Shown: in pieces, positions 39,501-48,113 of the stretch | Layout of the letters: each line of letters starts with the position of its first letter | How positions within the stretch are numbered: the first letter of the stretch is position 1 | Source of the DNA: Indolivaga alginatilytica | GTDB taxonomy: Bacteria; Bacteroidota; Bacteroidia; Bacteroidales; Dysgonomonadaceae | DNA length: 64,000 nucleotides | Direction: 5' to 3' | Assembly (NCBI RefSeq): GCF_003201355.1 | Contig: NZ_QICL01000009.1 | Coordinates: forward strand, 62,001 to 126,000 | The notes under the pieces: generated by a model | Seen by the model: only the letters and a program-made list of their open reading frames with translations | The model's database searches: none | What the model was told of the DNA's origin: nothing | Program-made: the position numbers and the translations under genes

Positions 39501-41039
39501 ATCAGAAATCATAGATGGATGGTCTGCCTGCACCGCTAATGTATTAGGGCGGTCAAAGTTGACAACGTCTGTTACATCTAAAGTGAATGTGGTACGACCA
39601 CCTGCATGGTAACCCACTTTTTTACCATTTACAAATACGGTTGCATACGAACCCACACCTTCAAAATATAGAAAGTATCTTTTATTTTCACCTTGCTTTT
39701 CTACATTGAAATCTTTTCTGTACCAGGAATATCCGTGTTTATTTCCATGTTTCAGGCGTCGTATACCCTCATATTTGTCCCAATTGTGAGGAACACTTAC
39801 GCGCTCCCATTGAGTATCGTTATAAAGCGGATTTTCAAATCCTTTGTGAGCATCTTTGTTTGTTTCGTTTACTATTGTTTTCCAACCTTCATTCAAAGAA
39901 AACTCTTTTCTGAAAGTTTCTTTGTCGGGTTTTGGGAAACGAAGAAGACTCTTACCTAAGTCTTTAGATGTAGCTACGGCGATTGCCCGTTGATCATTCT
40001 CATTCACTCCACAATAGAAGTGATATACAGTTCCATTCCATTTTACAACGTACGATTTGTGAGCAAAAAGATTATCATATTTTTCAGAAGGGATAATCAA
40101 ATCTTCACCATCCCAATCTGTCCAATTGACTAAATCATACGAGCATGCAAATGTATTGAATGCTTTATAAGGGCGGTCTTTACGAAAAGCACTGAAATAG
40201 AACATCACATATACATCGCCTATTTTTTGTATCACACCGTCGCCTGTAATACCTTCTTCGTGGTTAACTATCGGATTGCCTTTATAGCGTTTCCAGTTAA
40301 CCATATCTTTTGACAGGGCAATACCTATGCGTTCGGCTTTTACATTATTGGCAGGATTGATACCGCCGGCATTGTAATACATAATGAAAGGATAGCCCAA
40401 CGTCTTTTTCTTGTCCCAAATAACAGACGATTTGTATTGTGTAATGTTTTCCCACCAGCCTTTATTAGGGTCTAAAGGAGAGAGAACTGGCTTATCTAAG
40501 TATTTCCATTCGTGAGCTTTGGTTATATCTCCATCAGTATAAGCAATACCTTCTTCTAGTCTTCCTTGTTCGTATCCTTGACCAATACCTCCAAAGTATG
40601 ACAACCAATATTTATTATCGAATTTCTGAGCTTTATAACTTCCGCCCCATTCGTAATCTATGAGGGAGATATATCCTCCACGTTGATTCTCGTCCCATCT
40701 GCCACTTCCAATCTGAGGGAAAGACATTATTCTACCAAGTGTTTTCCATTGCAAAAGATCGTCGCTTTCAGCTAACCATGTCTCATATCCACGTCCGTCT
40801 TTGCCCGATTTTCCGTCATAAACTAGATATGACATATACCATTTTCCATTCTCTCGAAAAACGGTAGGGCAATCCATCTTATATTTGTTATCGGAAGGAG
40901 CAAGTACAAGCCCATATTTAAACGGAGTTTTTACTTCTTCATATATTTTCTGCATTACATCTTTCGTTACTGTCTTTTGTGCAGACAGTAACGATATATA
41001 GGTAATGCATAATAGTATGGTAGCAAATATTTTCTTCAT
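36588..41039 (-). CDS. Four-part enzyme: GH43-like propeller + GH2 + malectin + CBM
   Basis: 1483 residues with a signal peptide (to about residue 20). Residues about 30-375 form a five-bladed propeller of the GH43/GH32 type (KMDCPTVFRENGKWYMSYL, MYYNAGGINPANN). A complete GH2 unit follows (about 385-1000), starting WERVSVPHNWDKYEG, with acid/base Glu789 in GLQNESTL and nucleophile Glu859 in LNGEYGAW. Residues about 1080-1250 are a malectin-like domain (YRINCGGGDFIDENG; LPDGEYLVEMYFIEPWW). The last 120 residues look like a CBM6/35 sandwich (ISYEAEEAI ... GLWFDGLDM). Two catalytic units on one chain suggest sequential removal of two sugars, perhaps an arabinose-type sugar then a GH2 substrate. 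Substrates are not known. Confidence 0.78.
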   Translation of the reverse strand: MKKIFATILLCITYISLLSAQKTVTKDVMQKIYEEVKTPFKYGLVLAPSDNKYKMDCPTVFRENGKWYMSYLVYDGKSGKDGRGYETWLAESDDLLQWKTLGRIMSFPQIGSGRWDENQRGGYISLIDYEWGGSYKAQKFDNKYWLSYFGGIGQGYEQGRLEEGIAYTDGDITKAHEWKYLDKPVLSPLDPNKGWWENITQYKSSVIWDKKKTLGYPFIMYYNAGGINPANNVKAERIGIALSKDMVNWKRYKGNPIVNHEEGITGDGVIQKIGDVYVMFYFSAFRKDRPYKAFNTFACSYDLVNWTDWDGEDLIIPSEKYDNLFAHKSYVVKWNGTVYHFYCGVNENDQRAIAVATSKDLGKSLLRFPKPDKETFRKEFSLNEGWKTIVNETNKDAHKGFENPLYNDTQWERVSVPHNWDKYEGIRRLKHGNKHGYSWYRKDFNVEKQGENKRYFLYFEGVGSYATVFVNGKKVGYHAGGRTTFTLDVTDVVNFDRPNTLAVQADHPSMISDLPWVCGGCSSEWGFSEGSQPMGIFRPVTLVVTDEVRIEPFGVHAWNNEPTGSSKKTFTLNVNTEVKNYSSRERTFEVIQKLVNKDGIQVERITDKVILKPNEIKTISQKSKDIENPHLWDTENPYLYKLITMIKEDGKTIDQETTAYGFRWISWPIYRTDGDQRFYLNGKPVFLNGVCEYEHMLGDSHAFSEEQILSRISQMKAAGFNAFRDAHQPHNLIYQNMWDKTGTLFWTQLSAHVWYDTPEFRENFKNNLREWVKERRSCPSVVLWGLQNESTLPEDFAKECTDIIREMDPTSPSQRLVTTCNGGAGTDWNVVQNWSGTYGGDPYKYDKELSKKEQLLNGEYGAWRSIGLHTEGGFKQDGIWSEDRMTLLMEMKIRLAEQAKDSVCGQFQWIYSSHDNPGRIQNEEGFRDIDRIGPFNYKGLVTPWEEPLDVYYMYRSNYVSKEEAPMVYLVSHTWNHRWTEAGKKDSIIVYSNCDEVELFNDVKSISLGKRTRGGIGTHFQWDNVDIRYNVLYAVGYVNGEAVAEDYIVLENLPQSPDFSKLYKNVTNQTLPQDGYNYLYRINCGGGDFIDENGNLWSADVHKKDGNYWGSLSWTDQFGNLPNFLASQRVTKDPIEGTKDWELFQTFRYGRDKLKYQFPLPDGEYLVEMYFIEPWWGTDRSMDCEGYRIFDVAISGDTVLKNLDIWKEAGHDKLLKRTVKAFAKNGMLEIFFPNTTAGQAILSAVAIASTDNSIKAAPQSPQLITDVKGGTQKSWLDTGKEFKTLPPLLYGAEYIIPNKDSKEISFSLIDNADIYIKEDTGFVKKSYPKNQSVIIRGNKYIVAIPQINWIEEPNLRPEISYEAEEAITKGKGWEKVTHRKKDGMKIVQNGAHSITWTISPGLAGVYALRFKYMNVTKEPIIAKIQVLASDDRVMREDNIQFPSAPEKWRMVSTTTGAYINAGHYRVVISGENLNGLWFDGLDMQ

Positions 41040-41067
41040 AGTACGTTTTTTGAAATACTTTTATCCA

Positions 41068-41124
41068 TAGGGGCAGACCAGTTTGTCTGTTCTATATGGG
41101 GTGAACAAATAGGTTCCCCCCTCT
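41068..41124. repeat. 57-bp double-hairpin intergenic element, copy 2 (degenerate)
   Basis: Begins TAGGGGCAGACC and contains GGGGTGAACAAATAGGTTC followed by CCCCC, aligning end to end with the element at 49980-50036 with scattered changes. It sits in the 100-base spacer upstream of the four-part enzyme gene. The outer and inner arms have decayed relative to the other copy. Confidence 0.7.
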
Positions 41125-41139
41125 ATTTAATCTAAAATA

Positions 41140-43818
41140 TCAATAGAATAACCAATCAATTTTACTTGAAGCATCTTCTCCTCCAAATCCTGCATTATGA
41201 GGTGTGATTTTCTGATTAGCATCTATAAATCCGAGAATCATTAAAGCTCCTTTACCCAAATTCAGCGTATTTTTTCCTGCAGGGAAAGTATAAGAGTGAA
41301 TATTGACAGAACCTCTTCCCGGAATGTCTAAAGCATTGGCTATCTTAACATCTCCTTGTCCGTATTGATTGGCACTTGCGTCTGTCTCTAAGGTAGGAGC
41401 TTTAGCATATTCTTTACGTTCGGTATTAAGATATCCAACTAAGATACTAACAGGTTTCAGACTTTCGAAAGATAGGGTCGTTCCATGTTCTGCTTGTTTA
41501 TCCTGACTAAAGCGAATTGCCTTCATATTCTTCAATTCAGGAGAGAAATCTCCGATCACAAAATCTTTATCAGAGAATACTCTTTCTCCTTTTTTAATAA
41601 GGTAAGAGACTCCTTCTTTATTATCTATCTTAACCTCAACAGGTTTTAGTACATCAAAGGTTTGATTATCTGAATTTCCATTCTTTTTGATAAACTCAAC
41701 ATTTTTCTTGAAGTTTGCTAATTCTGCTTGGTAGTGAGGCAGAAGTTCTTCCCACGTTTTATTTTTTGCATCATCGCCTCCAATCGGAATACGGCGTTGA
41801 GCTGTTTGCATACTATTTGCATACAGATAGGCATCTTTGGTAAGATTTACTAATTGTTGATAATATTCCAAACTTTTTTCGATATGAGGAATTGCATTCT
41901 CCAGGTCTGCAATTTTATTAGAATGTGTATATTGAAGTATTAGCATAGCAGCTTTTACTTTTTCTGAGAAGAAGTTAGCAAATGCCTGATAGCAATACAT
42001 ATCGTTTTTCAGACGGTTAAACTCGTCTTTATTTTTATTTACTTTAGGTGCAGCTTTGTCTATAGCAGCAACGGCAGCATTACCATGCGCAACGGCTTCA
42101 GAAATCAACTGAGGAGGTGTTTCGCCTACATGAGGTTGTTTGTTCCATTCTTTGTTCATGTAATCAATTAGCATTTCGCCCTCGGGTCCGCACGATTCGT
42201 GAAATCCGGGATATACTTTCCATTTGGCAGGATTCACTAATTGACTTAAGAACATGCCCAATAGGAGGGTTTGTCTGTTTCCTTCGGTAATGCCGAATTT
42301 GCGAAGCAGTTTAGGTGCTATTTCACCCGATTGTTCGTAAGCTTCGAGTATATTCTTACCTTCCTCGCCACAACCGTACATATTGTCGAGTTGTTTTGTC
42401 CAGTATTTTATTTCATCATTTCTGTCTCTGTTTACATTCCAAGCATAACGTCCCCAAGCTTGATACCAAATCCAATCTCGTTCCATTTCTTTTAAACGAG
42501 GTTCAGTTTTATCGGCAGTATAAGGCCAGTCCCAATATGATGCTTGTGGATATAGGTGAAGAGCATTGGCTCCATGTACTTTATGCATAGCTTGTACACA
42601 TTTCTGGATAAAATCGGGAGATCCGTAACGGAAAGGCTCAAGATTAGCTAGAATATGAACATTTGATATATGTACTGAACCCAAGCTACTAAGATCGGTA
42701 TGAATCTTAGACCACGAACCTCGAGGTTCGTAAGTGGTTAACGATTCTCCATTGTATTTGTGCATGGTATACAAGTTCTTGTAAAGGGGTAGGGAAGCAT
42801 CCATCACCATTTTGGCATCAGTATCATGTGCTCTTACAACTATTGGAGGTTGTATTGTAGTATTTAATTTAGCTAAACCATCTTGTACTCCGGGAATAAT
42901 CGTTTTAGTGAACCATTCAACATCATCTTCATAAGTATCCATTGCTTCTCCCAAGCAAACTAAAAGTCCAACATTAGGATATTTCTCAATAAATGCAGCT
43001 ACTGATTTTCGAGTATAATCCGAAATAAGTGGCGTAATGGGGCGGCTTCTATCTTGTGTCTTTATTCCATAATGTTCGGCAAAAGGTTTAGATACGAATA
43101 TATTGTAAAACATCTGTATAACCCAAATACCGCGTTTGTCGGCTTCTTCGGTAAGAAATGCAAACATATCTTCATTCTTTTTGAATGTTTCATCGTCTAC
43201 CTCTACTGCAAATGGATAATCTTCCAGTTTTACCAACGAAGCAAAAGGATGCCCGTTCCATAAGTATAAAGAGTTCATTTTATTTTCGACCAACATATCC
43301 AGATATTCAATCCACAATGCTTTATCATAAAACCAAGGGAACGTTTCAGGGGTATATGGATATTCATATACATTTCTGCCAGGTAGATAGTATGGTTTTT
43401 GAATACCTACACAAGCACCACGCAAAACCATTTCGGGCTGATCTGTAATGTTGAAATTTGCAGGTAGTTTCTTTTCCTCTTTAATTTGTTTTACCAATTC
43501 TATACAACCATATAATGTGCCTGAAGCGTCATTGCCTTTAATTGAAATCAATCCGTTTTCGGATGCTATTGTATATCCTTCTTTTGCTAAAGAATCGGTT
43601 TTATTCTCGCTTATAGTAATAACTAGTGCGTCGTTATTCTCGTTTACAGTTTTTATTGAAACTGTATATTTAGCTTCTTCAAGAGCTGATTTTAATTTCT
43701 CAACACCAAAGGATACACGAGTTGACGGATTGTCTTCGACTATGATTGTTACTTTTTCCGTTGAGCACGAAATAAATAAAATCATAGAAAAAATAGCTAA
43801 TATTAATTTATGCTTCAT
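41140..43818 (-). CDS. GH138-like alpha-galacturonidase candidate, lipoprotein
   Basis: 892 residues; lipobox LFISC gives Cys18. Residues about 22-120 form an alpha-glucuronidase/GH20-type N-terminal domain (VSFGVEKLKSALEEA; SGTLYGCIELVKQI). A TIM barrel (about 130-480) follows, then a helical region to about 700 and a C-terminal sandwich. Candidate catalytic acids are Glu291 in VCLGEAMD and Glu358 in KYNGESLT. Their spacing of 67 residues equals the spacing I recall for the catalytic pair of the characterised GH138 enzyme, which removes alpha-galacturonic acid from RG-II chain A. That recollection needs checking. A GH67/GH115-like alpha-glucuronidase is the alternative. Cluster context supports the GH138 reading. 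Confidence 0.62.
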   Translation of the reverse strand: MKHKLILAIFSMILFISCSTEKVTIIVEDNPSTRVSFGVEKLKSALEEAKYTVSIKTVNENNDALVITISENKTDSLAKEGYTIASENGLISIKGNDASGTLYGCIELVKQIKEEKKLPANFNITDQPEMVLRGACVGIQKPYYLPGRNVYEYPYTPETFPWFYDKALWIEYLDMLVENKMNSLYLWNGHPFASLVKLEDYPFAVEVDDETFKKNEDMFAFLTEEADKRGIWVIQMFYNIFVSKPFAEHYGIKTQDRSRPITPLISDYTRKSVAAFIEKYPNVGLLVCLGEAMDTYEDDVEWFTKTIIPGVQDGLAKLNTTIQPPIVVRAHDTDAKMVMDASLPLYKNLYTMHKYNGESLTTYEPRGSWSKIHTDLSSLGSVHISNVHILANLEPFRYGSPDFIQKCVQAMHKVHGANALHLYPQASYWDWPYTADKTEPRLKEMERDWIWYQAWGRYAWNVNRDRNDEIKYWTKQLDNMYGCGEEGKNILEAYEQSGEIAPKLLRKFGITEGNRQTLLLGMFLSQLVNPAKWKVYPGFHESCGPEGEMLIDYMNKEWNKQPHVGETPPQLISEAVAHGNAAVAAIDKAAPKVNKNKDEFNRLKNDMYCYQAFANFFSEKVKAAMLILQYTHSNKIADLENAIPHIEKSLEYYQQLVNLTKDAYLYANSMQTAQRRIPIGGDDAKNKTWEELLPHYQAELANFKKNVEFIKKNGNSDNQTFDVLKPVEVKIDNKEGVSYLIKKGERVFSDKDFVIGDFSPELKNMKAIRFSQDKQAEHGTTLSFESLKPVSILVGYLNTERKEYAKAPTLETDASANQYGQGDVKIANALDIPGRGSVNIHSYTFPAGKNTLNLGKGALMILGFIDANQKITPHNAGFGGEDASSKIDWLFY

Positions 43819-43871
43819 AATTTATAGATTTTGGATCAAGGTTGCAGACCCATTTGTTATTATTTCTTCTT

Positions 43872-43895
43872 ATAGAGGCAGATCTATGTATCTCC
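43872..43895. repeat. Third, strongly degenerate half of the 57-bp element
   Basis: TAGAGGCAGATCTATGTATC and the following bases align with the left hairpin of the element at 49980-50036 at about three quarters of positions and can still fold. A GCAGACC remnant also lies just to the left, at 43844-43850. It occupies the 93-base spacer between the GH127 and GH138-like genes. Confidence 0.45.
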
Positions 43896-43911
43896 CTTAT
43901 ATTGATAGATT

Positions 43912-45939
43912 TTATCTTTTTAGATTCATCCAGACAGTCATATCCGATTTACCTCTGTTACCCCAAGCGTAGTAGGGGATTAATTTTACTGAACTAAGCT
44001 TATTTACAGGTGATACTTCACGATATAGAGTGTTATCCCAATTACTATTTTCAATATATGCTTGTCCTTCTAAAGCGACGAATTTACTGTTGTCAATATT
44101 CATAGAAAGAGGAGTAAACTTAACATCAGAAGGAATAACTACTTGAAATATATCTTGTTTAGACAGATCGTTACTTTCCAGACAGTATACAACAGGCCCT
44201 CTTTTAACTGCAATCTGATTGCGTGTTTCTTCTACCAAAGGATTTGTTTCTATCAATTTGGCTTCCATTGGGAGATTTAGTTCTATTTTGTCGCCGTTTT
44301 TCCATGTTCTTGTTATTTGAGCATAGGAACCCGATTCTAAATTGGCTTCTTCCTTTTCATCATTAACGGATATTGTTGCTCCTTTACACCATCCAGGAAT
44401 ACGCATCGAAAGAGTAAATGATTTCTTTGGTGCTTTATCAATAGTTAATGATATTTGTCCATCCCATGGATAATCAGTTGCTTGAGTCACCTGAATGTTT
44501 TCACCGTTTTTAAGATTGGTTTTTAATTGACTTCCTCCATAAAGGTTTACGTATAAACCATCCTCTGAAAGATTATAGACATAATTCTGAACTTCCGAAA
44601 TAGTTCTCACTGTATTCGGAGGACAACAGTTTGATAAAGCTATATAAGGAATTCTTCCTCCCGACCAACGCATGGTATACGGAAACTTATTGGAAACTGC
44701 TAATGGATTTGTATAGCAAAAATCAAGACCATTGAGACTTACCCCCGATAGAATACTATTATAAAGAGTCAGTTCAACAATATCTGCATATTTGGCTTCT
44801 CCTGTTAATTGTAGCATCCGCCAATTCCATAATAGGTTACCTATGTTAGCACAAGTTTCGTTATGTGCCGTCATATTAGGCAGTTGATAGTCTCTACCGT
44901 ATGATTGGTGTGTTTTCTGAACCTCCAATGGATCATAGGATGTTCCGTTGGGAGATACTCCATCGTAAAGAGCACCGCAAGCTCCCGTAATGTACATTTT
45001 GGTATTCACCATATTGTCCCAGATCAGATTCAACGGACGAAGTAACGATGTGTCACCCGTTTCTGCATACACATCGGCAACTCCTGCATACAGATAGTTT
45101 GCACGTACAGCGTGCCCCATAGCCTTAGTTTGCTGACGGAACGGAACTCTATCCTGATTATCGTCTGTGCCGTTCTCCATCAATCCTCTGATGTCGATAA
45201 GGCTCTTCGATAATTCCAAATATTTAGGATCTCGGGTTGTTCGGTACATTTCAACCACTCCCATATAATGCGAAGGGCAAATTGCATTCCGAGCTAGTTC
45301 GGGTGATGCCGTTTTATAGAAATTATAGAGGTAATCGGTTGCCTTGATTGCTACATCCAATAAGGTGCGTTTTCCCGTAACCCGATAGTGGAGGCAAGCC
45401 ATAGTCATAAGATGCCCCATATTATAAGTTTCGAAGTTCAACCGATCGTCAAAAGCCTTTGCTTTTTGTCCGTTTTTACGTTCTTCGATCATAACGGGTG
45501 TGTGGATATATCCGTCTTCACGTTGCGATTTAGTAATAACGGGGATAATCTCGTCCATCAATACCATCAGGTTTTTATCTCCTGTAGTGGCATATAGACT
45601 AACCATACTTTCGAATGCTTTGTAGAAATCACCATCGTGAAAGGGAGGCCCTACGTGCGACCCTGTATCTAATCGGGCAGCTATTTCAAAGTTTTTAAAT
45701 GAATGGCTGATGCTTTCAGCCATATAGGTTTTCATCAGTTCGGGCGACATCGATTGTTTGCAGACTTCAAAGCGATCTGCCCAAAATCCGTTTGTCCATC
45801 GAACATCGCTCATTCCCACACCCGAAAGTTTGGCATACGGGCTTTGAGAAGTATTAACCAAACTCTTATTCTGAGCGACCGACGTAAAAGTGCCACTCAA
45901 AAATAATGCGGATAAAAATATATAGCTTAATTTTCTCAT
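43912..45939 (-). CDS. GH127 beta-L-arabinofuranosidase-type enzyme (possible aceric acid hydrolase)
   Basis: 675 residues with a signal peptide (to about residue 22, SVAQ). The alpha/alpha barrel shows the GH127 metal and catalytic set: Glu361 and Cys363 in NETCAN, then the pair Cys438-Cys439 in SNCCPPN. In the family these bind zinc and one cysteine acts as the nucleophile. The spacing (E-x-C, then about 75 residues to CC) closely matches the founding Bifidobacterium enzyme. A C-terminal sandwich follows. In the B. thetaiotaomicron RG-II locus the GH127 member is reported to act on aceric acid in chain B, so both activities are open. It lies four bases after the second GH78 gene, so it is translationally close-coupled. 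Confidence 0.87.
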   Translation of the reverse strand: MRKLSYIFLSALFLSGTFTSVAQNKSLVNTSQSPYAKLSGVGMSDVRWTNGFWADRFEVCKQSMSPELMKTYMAESISHSFKNFEIAARLDTGSHVGPPFHDGDFYKAFESMVSLYATTGDKNLMVLMDEIIPVITKSQREDGYIHTPVMIEERKNGQKAKAFDDRLNFETYNMGHLMTMACLHYRVTGKRTLLDVAIKATDYLYNFYKTASPELARNAICPSHYMGVVEMYRTTRDPKYLELSKSLIDIRGLMENGTDDNQDRVPFRQQTKAMGHAVRANYLYAGVADVYAETGDTSLLRPLNLIWDNMVNTKMYITGACGALYDGVSPNGTSYDPLEVQKTHQSYGRDYQLPNMTAHNETCANIGNLLWNWRMLQLTGEAKYADIVELTLYNSILSGVSLNGLDFCYTNPLAVSNKFPYTMRWSGGRIPYIALSNCCPPNTVRTISEVQNYVYNLSEDGLYVNLYGGSQLKTNLKNGENIQVTQATDYPWDGQISLTIDKAPKKSFTLSMRIPGWCKGATISVNDEKEEANLESGSYAQITRTWKNGDKIELNLPMEAKLIETNPLVEETRNQIAVKRGPVVYCLESNDLSKQDIFQVVIPSDVKFTPLSMNIDNSKFVALEGQAYIENSNWDNTLYREVSPVNKLSSVKLIPYYAWGNRGKSDMTVWMNLKR

Positions 45940-45943
45940 TCTC

Positions 45944-48109
45944 TTACAATGCTTTATAGGTTATGGTGTATTCCTTTCCTTTCTGTATTTCGACTTCATA
46001 AGTATTGCTGCCTTTCGGATTTATAACAGCATCCTTACAGGCAGGTTTCGATTTACTTTTGACAGTTAGTTTACCGATTCCTGTATCCGATTTTACTTTG
46101 ATCTGCTTTGTATCGCAATAGACATAAATATCTCCGTTTGGAGTCGGTACTTTTCCTTCGATCCATTTCAGATCAGCCAGATTGGGTTCAATAGTATATG
46201 TTTCGTATCCCGGAGAAACAGGTTTTACTCCCAAATAGTATTTCCCGAATAAGTATATCGGGCTTGCTCCCCACGCATGGCACAAACTTTTACCAAATGG
46301 GCGACCATACATAGCTAAATGCTCCGCTCCCTTTTCATTCGGATTGTATTTTTCCCAGAAAGAAGTAGCCCCCTCATGGAGCATTCCGCCCCAATAATCA
46401 CGGATTTCTTTCAGAACATAATTCTGTTCGCCAAGCATACATAATGCCTCCAGTTCATAAAAACGCATATAAGGAGTGGTGATTTTCAGTGCATCGGGAT
46501 TCAATAGTACATTATGTTTCACCGCATTTGTTTTATCCTGATCCAAGTAGCCGAACAAAACTGCAAACATATTGGTGTATGGTGTTACTTGCTCGCTTTG
46601 AACGCCATTCTCCCGATTATGTATAAATGCGTTTTCCTTTCCAGACCAGAAAGCAGTAAACAATTTTGATTTCAAGTTATTAGCCAATGACGTATATTTA
46701 TTGCTGTCTTCCGTATTATCCACCAATTTAGCACAGAGAGCCATAGTTTCGAGGCTTCGGCAGAATAGCAATTGTTCGAAACTTACTTCTCCTGTTTTAC
46801 TCATTTTGAAATCTGCCCAATCGATAAATACCCAATCGCCCGAAAGACCTTCCATCATTCCGGTCGAATTGGTGCGTGACAGGCAATACTGCATCAGGCT
46901 TTGCATACGCGGATAAAACTGTTCGATAAAAGTCTTATCTCCTGTATATTGATAATAGTCGTACACACCCATAAACCAATAGAATGTATAGTCCATAATG
47001 GTATTCACATGGCTTGTTACAGGATCTTTCCCTCTCAGATTGAGCATTGTCCTTGTAACAGAAGATGAATCGAAGAACAGGTAATAATTCATCAAATAGC
47101 TTTGGTAAGCATCGCCAGACCATACCCACCTGTCACGCTTGATTCCATCAATGAAAAACTCACGGGAAGTGAGGTGCATCGTATAGGCTGAAATATCCCA
47201 TATTTTATTTAACAGAGCATCGTTACATCTGAAACTACCTCTGTAATCTAAAGGCAAGTATTCGTATAACATTGATACCGAATCATACGACAGGCTATTG
47301 TCTTTTTCAATATAGATATAACGAAATGCTTTAGAATCGTTAATAGTTAAGTCCTTCGCATTACTGTTGTCAATAGTTAAGCGATCTAATGTTTCGCAAG
47401 ATTCTGTTGATAAAGCTTCTTCGGGCGACTCACCATAGTAGATATTCAGATTACCTTTGCCTTTCAGATTGTGGAATTTTACAAAACCGAAAGTTTCTTT
47501 TCCAAAATCGATAAGTGTACCATTGTTTTTCTTTTCCGATTTTACGGCAGACATAGGTTCGGTTGCCAATTTGAATTTAGATGGTGTATTTTCTGGAGAA
47601 TCGAAATTCCATGAAGAGGCATTCAGATACACAGTTCCCGAAGAAGTATCCGAGGCTTTACCCGATTCGTCAATCCATTCTTTATCCTCGAAAGTGACTT
47701 GCCATGTATTGTCTGACTGTACGGTTTTCCCTTTTACATAAATAGCAGGAACATTTGCTTGATTATGTACTTTTATATTTAAGCTGTGCTTTCCTGCGGG
47801 GATCGTAACAGTAGTAGGGTAGCCCGAAATCATTTTTCCGTCCAATTTTACATTGTAGCGACCTTCTGCATAAATTTGTACTTCTTCGGGTTGAGTTAGG
47901 TCTAACTTCTTTGAGAACTCAACTAATACATAATGGCTGTCCATTTTCCAGAATGGAGGAAAAAAAGTACCTCTTTCGGTTCTTCTGTTTTGCATTTCGT
48001 TGCCCAGCCATATTTCGAAATCTCCCGGATAATATATCCAAGTAGCTTTTTGGGCATTGATCGATTGTATCGAAAAAGCAATTATAAAAATAAATAATAT
48101 GTGTCTCAT
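45944..48109 (-). CDS. GH78-type alpha-L-rhamnosidase
   Basis: 721 residues with a signal peptide (to about residue 19, INAQ). N-terminal sandwich domains (about 20-290) precede an (alpha/alpha)6 barrel with the family motif at FFIDGIKRDRWVWSGDAYQS (acidic residues in the DGIKRDR segment). A conserved GDWVFIDWADF motif and the C-terminal domain GVKPVSPGYETYTIEPNL follow. It is shorter than classical GH78 enzymes and lacks some N-terminal accessory domains. Predicted to release alpha-L-rhamnose in the periplasm, in the RG-II or RG-I context. Gap to the upstream GH141 gene is four bases. Confidence 0.88.
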   Translation of the reverse strand: MRHILFIFIIAFSIQSINAQKATWIYYPGDFEIWLGNEMQNRRTERGTFFPPFWKMDSHYVLVEFSKKLDLTQPEEVQIYAEGRYNVKLDGKMISGYPTTVTIPAGKHSLNIKVHNQANVPAIYVKGKTVQSDNTWQVTFEDKEWIDESGKASDTSSGTVYLNASSWNFDSPENTPSKFKLATEPMSAVKSEKKNNGTLIDFGKETFGFVKFHNLKGKGNLNIYYGESPEEALSTESCETLDRLTIDNSNAKDLTINDSKAFRYIYIEKDNSLSYDSVSMLYEYLPLDYRGSFRCNDALLNKIWDISAYTMHLTSREFFIDGIKRDRWVWSGDAYQSYLMNYYLFFDSSSVTRTMLNLRGKDPVTSHVNTIMDYTFYWFMGVYDYYQYTGDKTFIEQFYPRMQSLMQYCLSRTNSTGMMEGLSGDWVFIDWADFKMSKTGEVSFEQLLFCRSLETMALCAKLVDNTEDSNKYTSLANNLKSKLFTAFWSGKENAFIHNRENGVQSEQVTPYTNMFAVLFGYLDQDKTNAVKHNVLLNPDALKITTPYMRFYELEALCMLGEQNYVLKEIRDYWGGMLHEGATSFWEKYNPNEKGAEHLAMYGRPFGKSLCHAWGASPIYLFGKYYLGVKPVSPGYETYTIEPNLADLKWIEGKVPTPNGDIYVYCDTKQIKVKSDTGIGKLTVKSKSKPACKDAVINPKGSNTYEVEIQKGKEYTITYKAL

Positions 48110-48113
48110 AGAC

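Noticed and set aside
43448-43972. 174-codon open frame on the plus strand
   Set aside because: It is antisense to the start of the GH138-like gene and runs through the spacer into the GH127 gene; it has no ribosome-binding context or recognisable domain.
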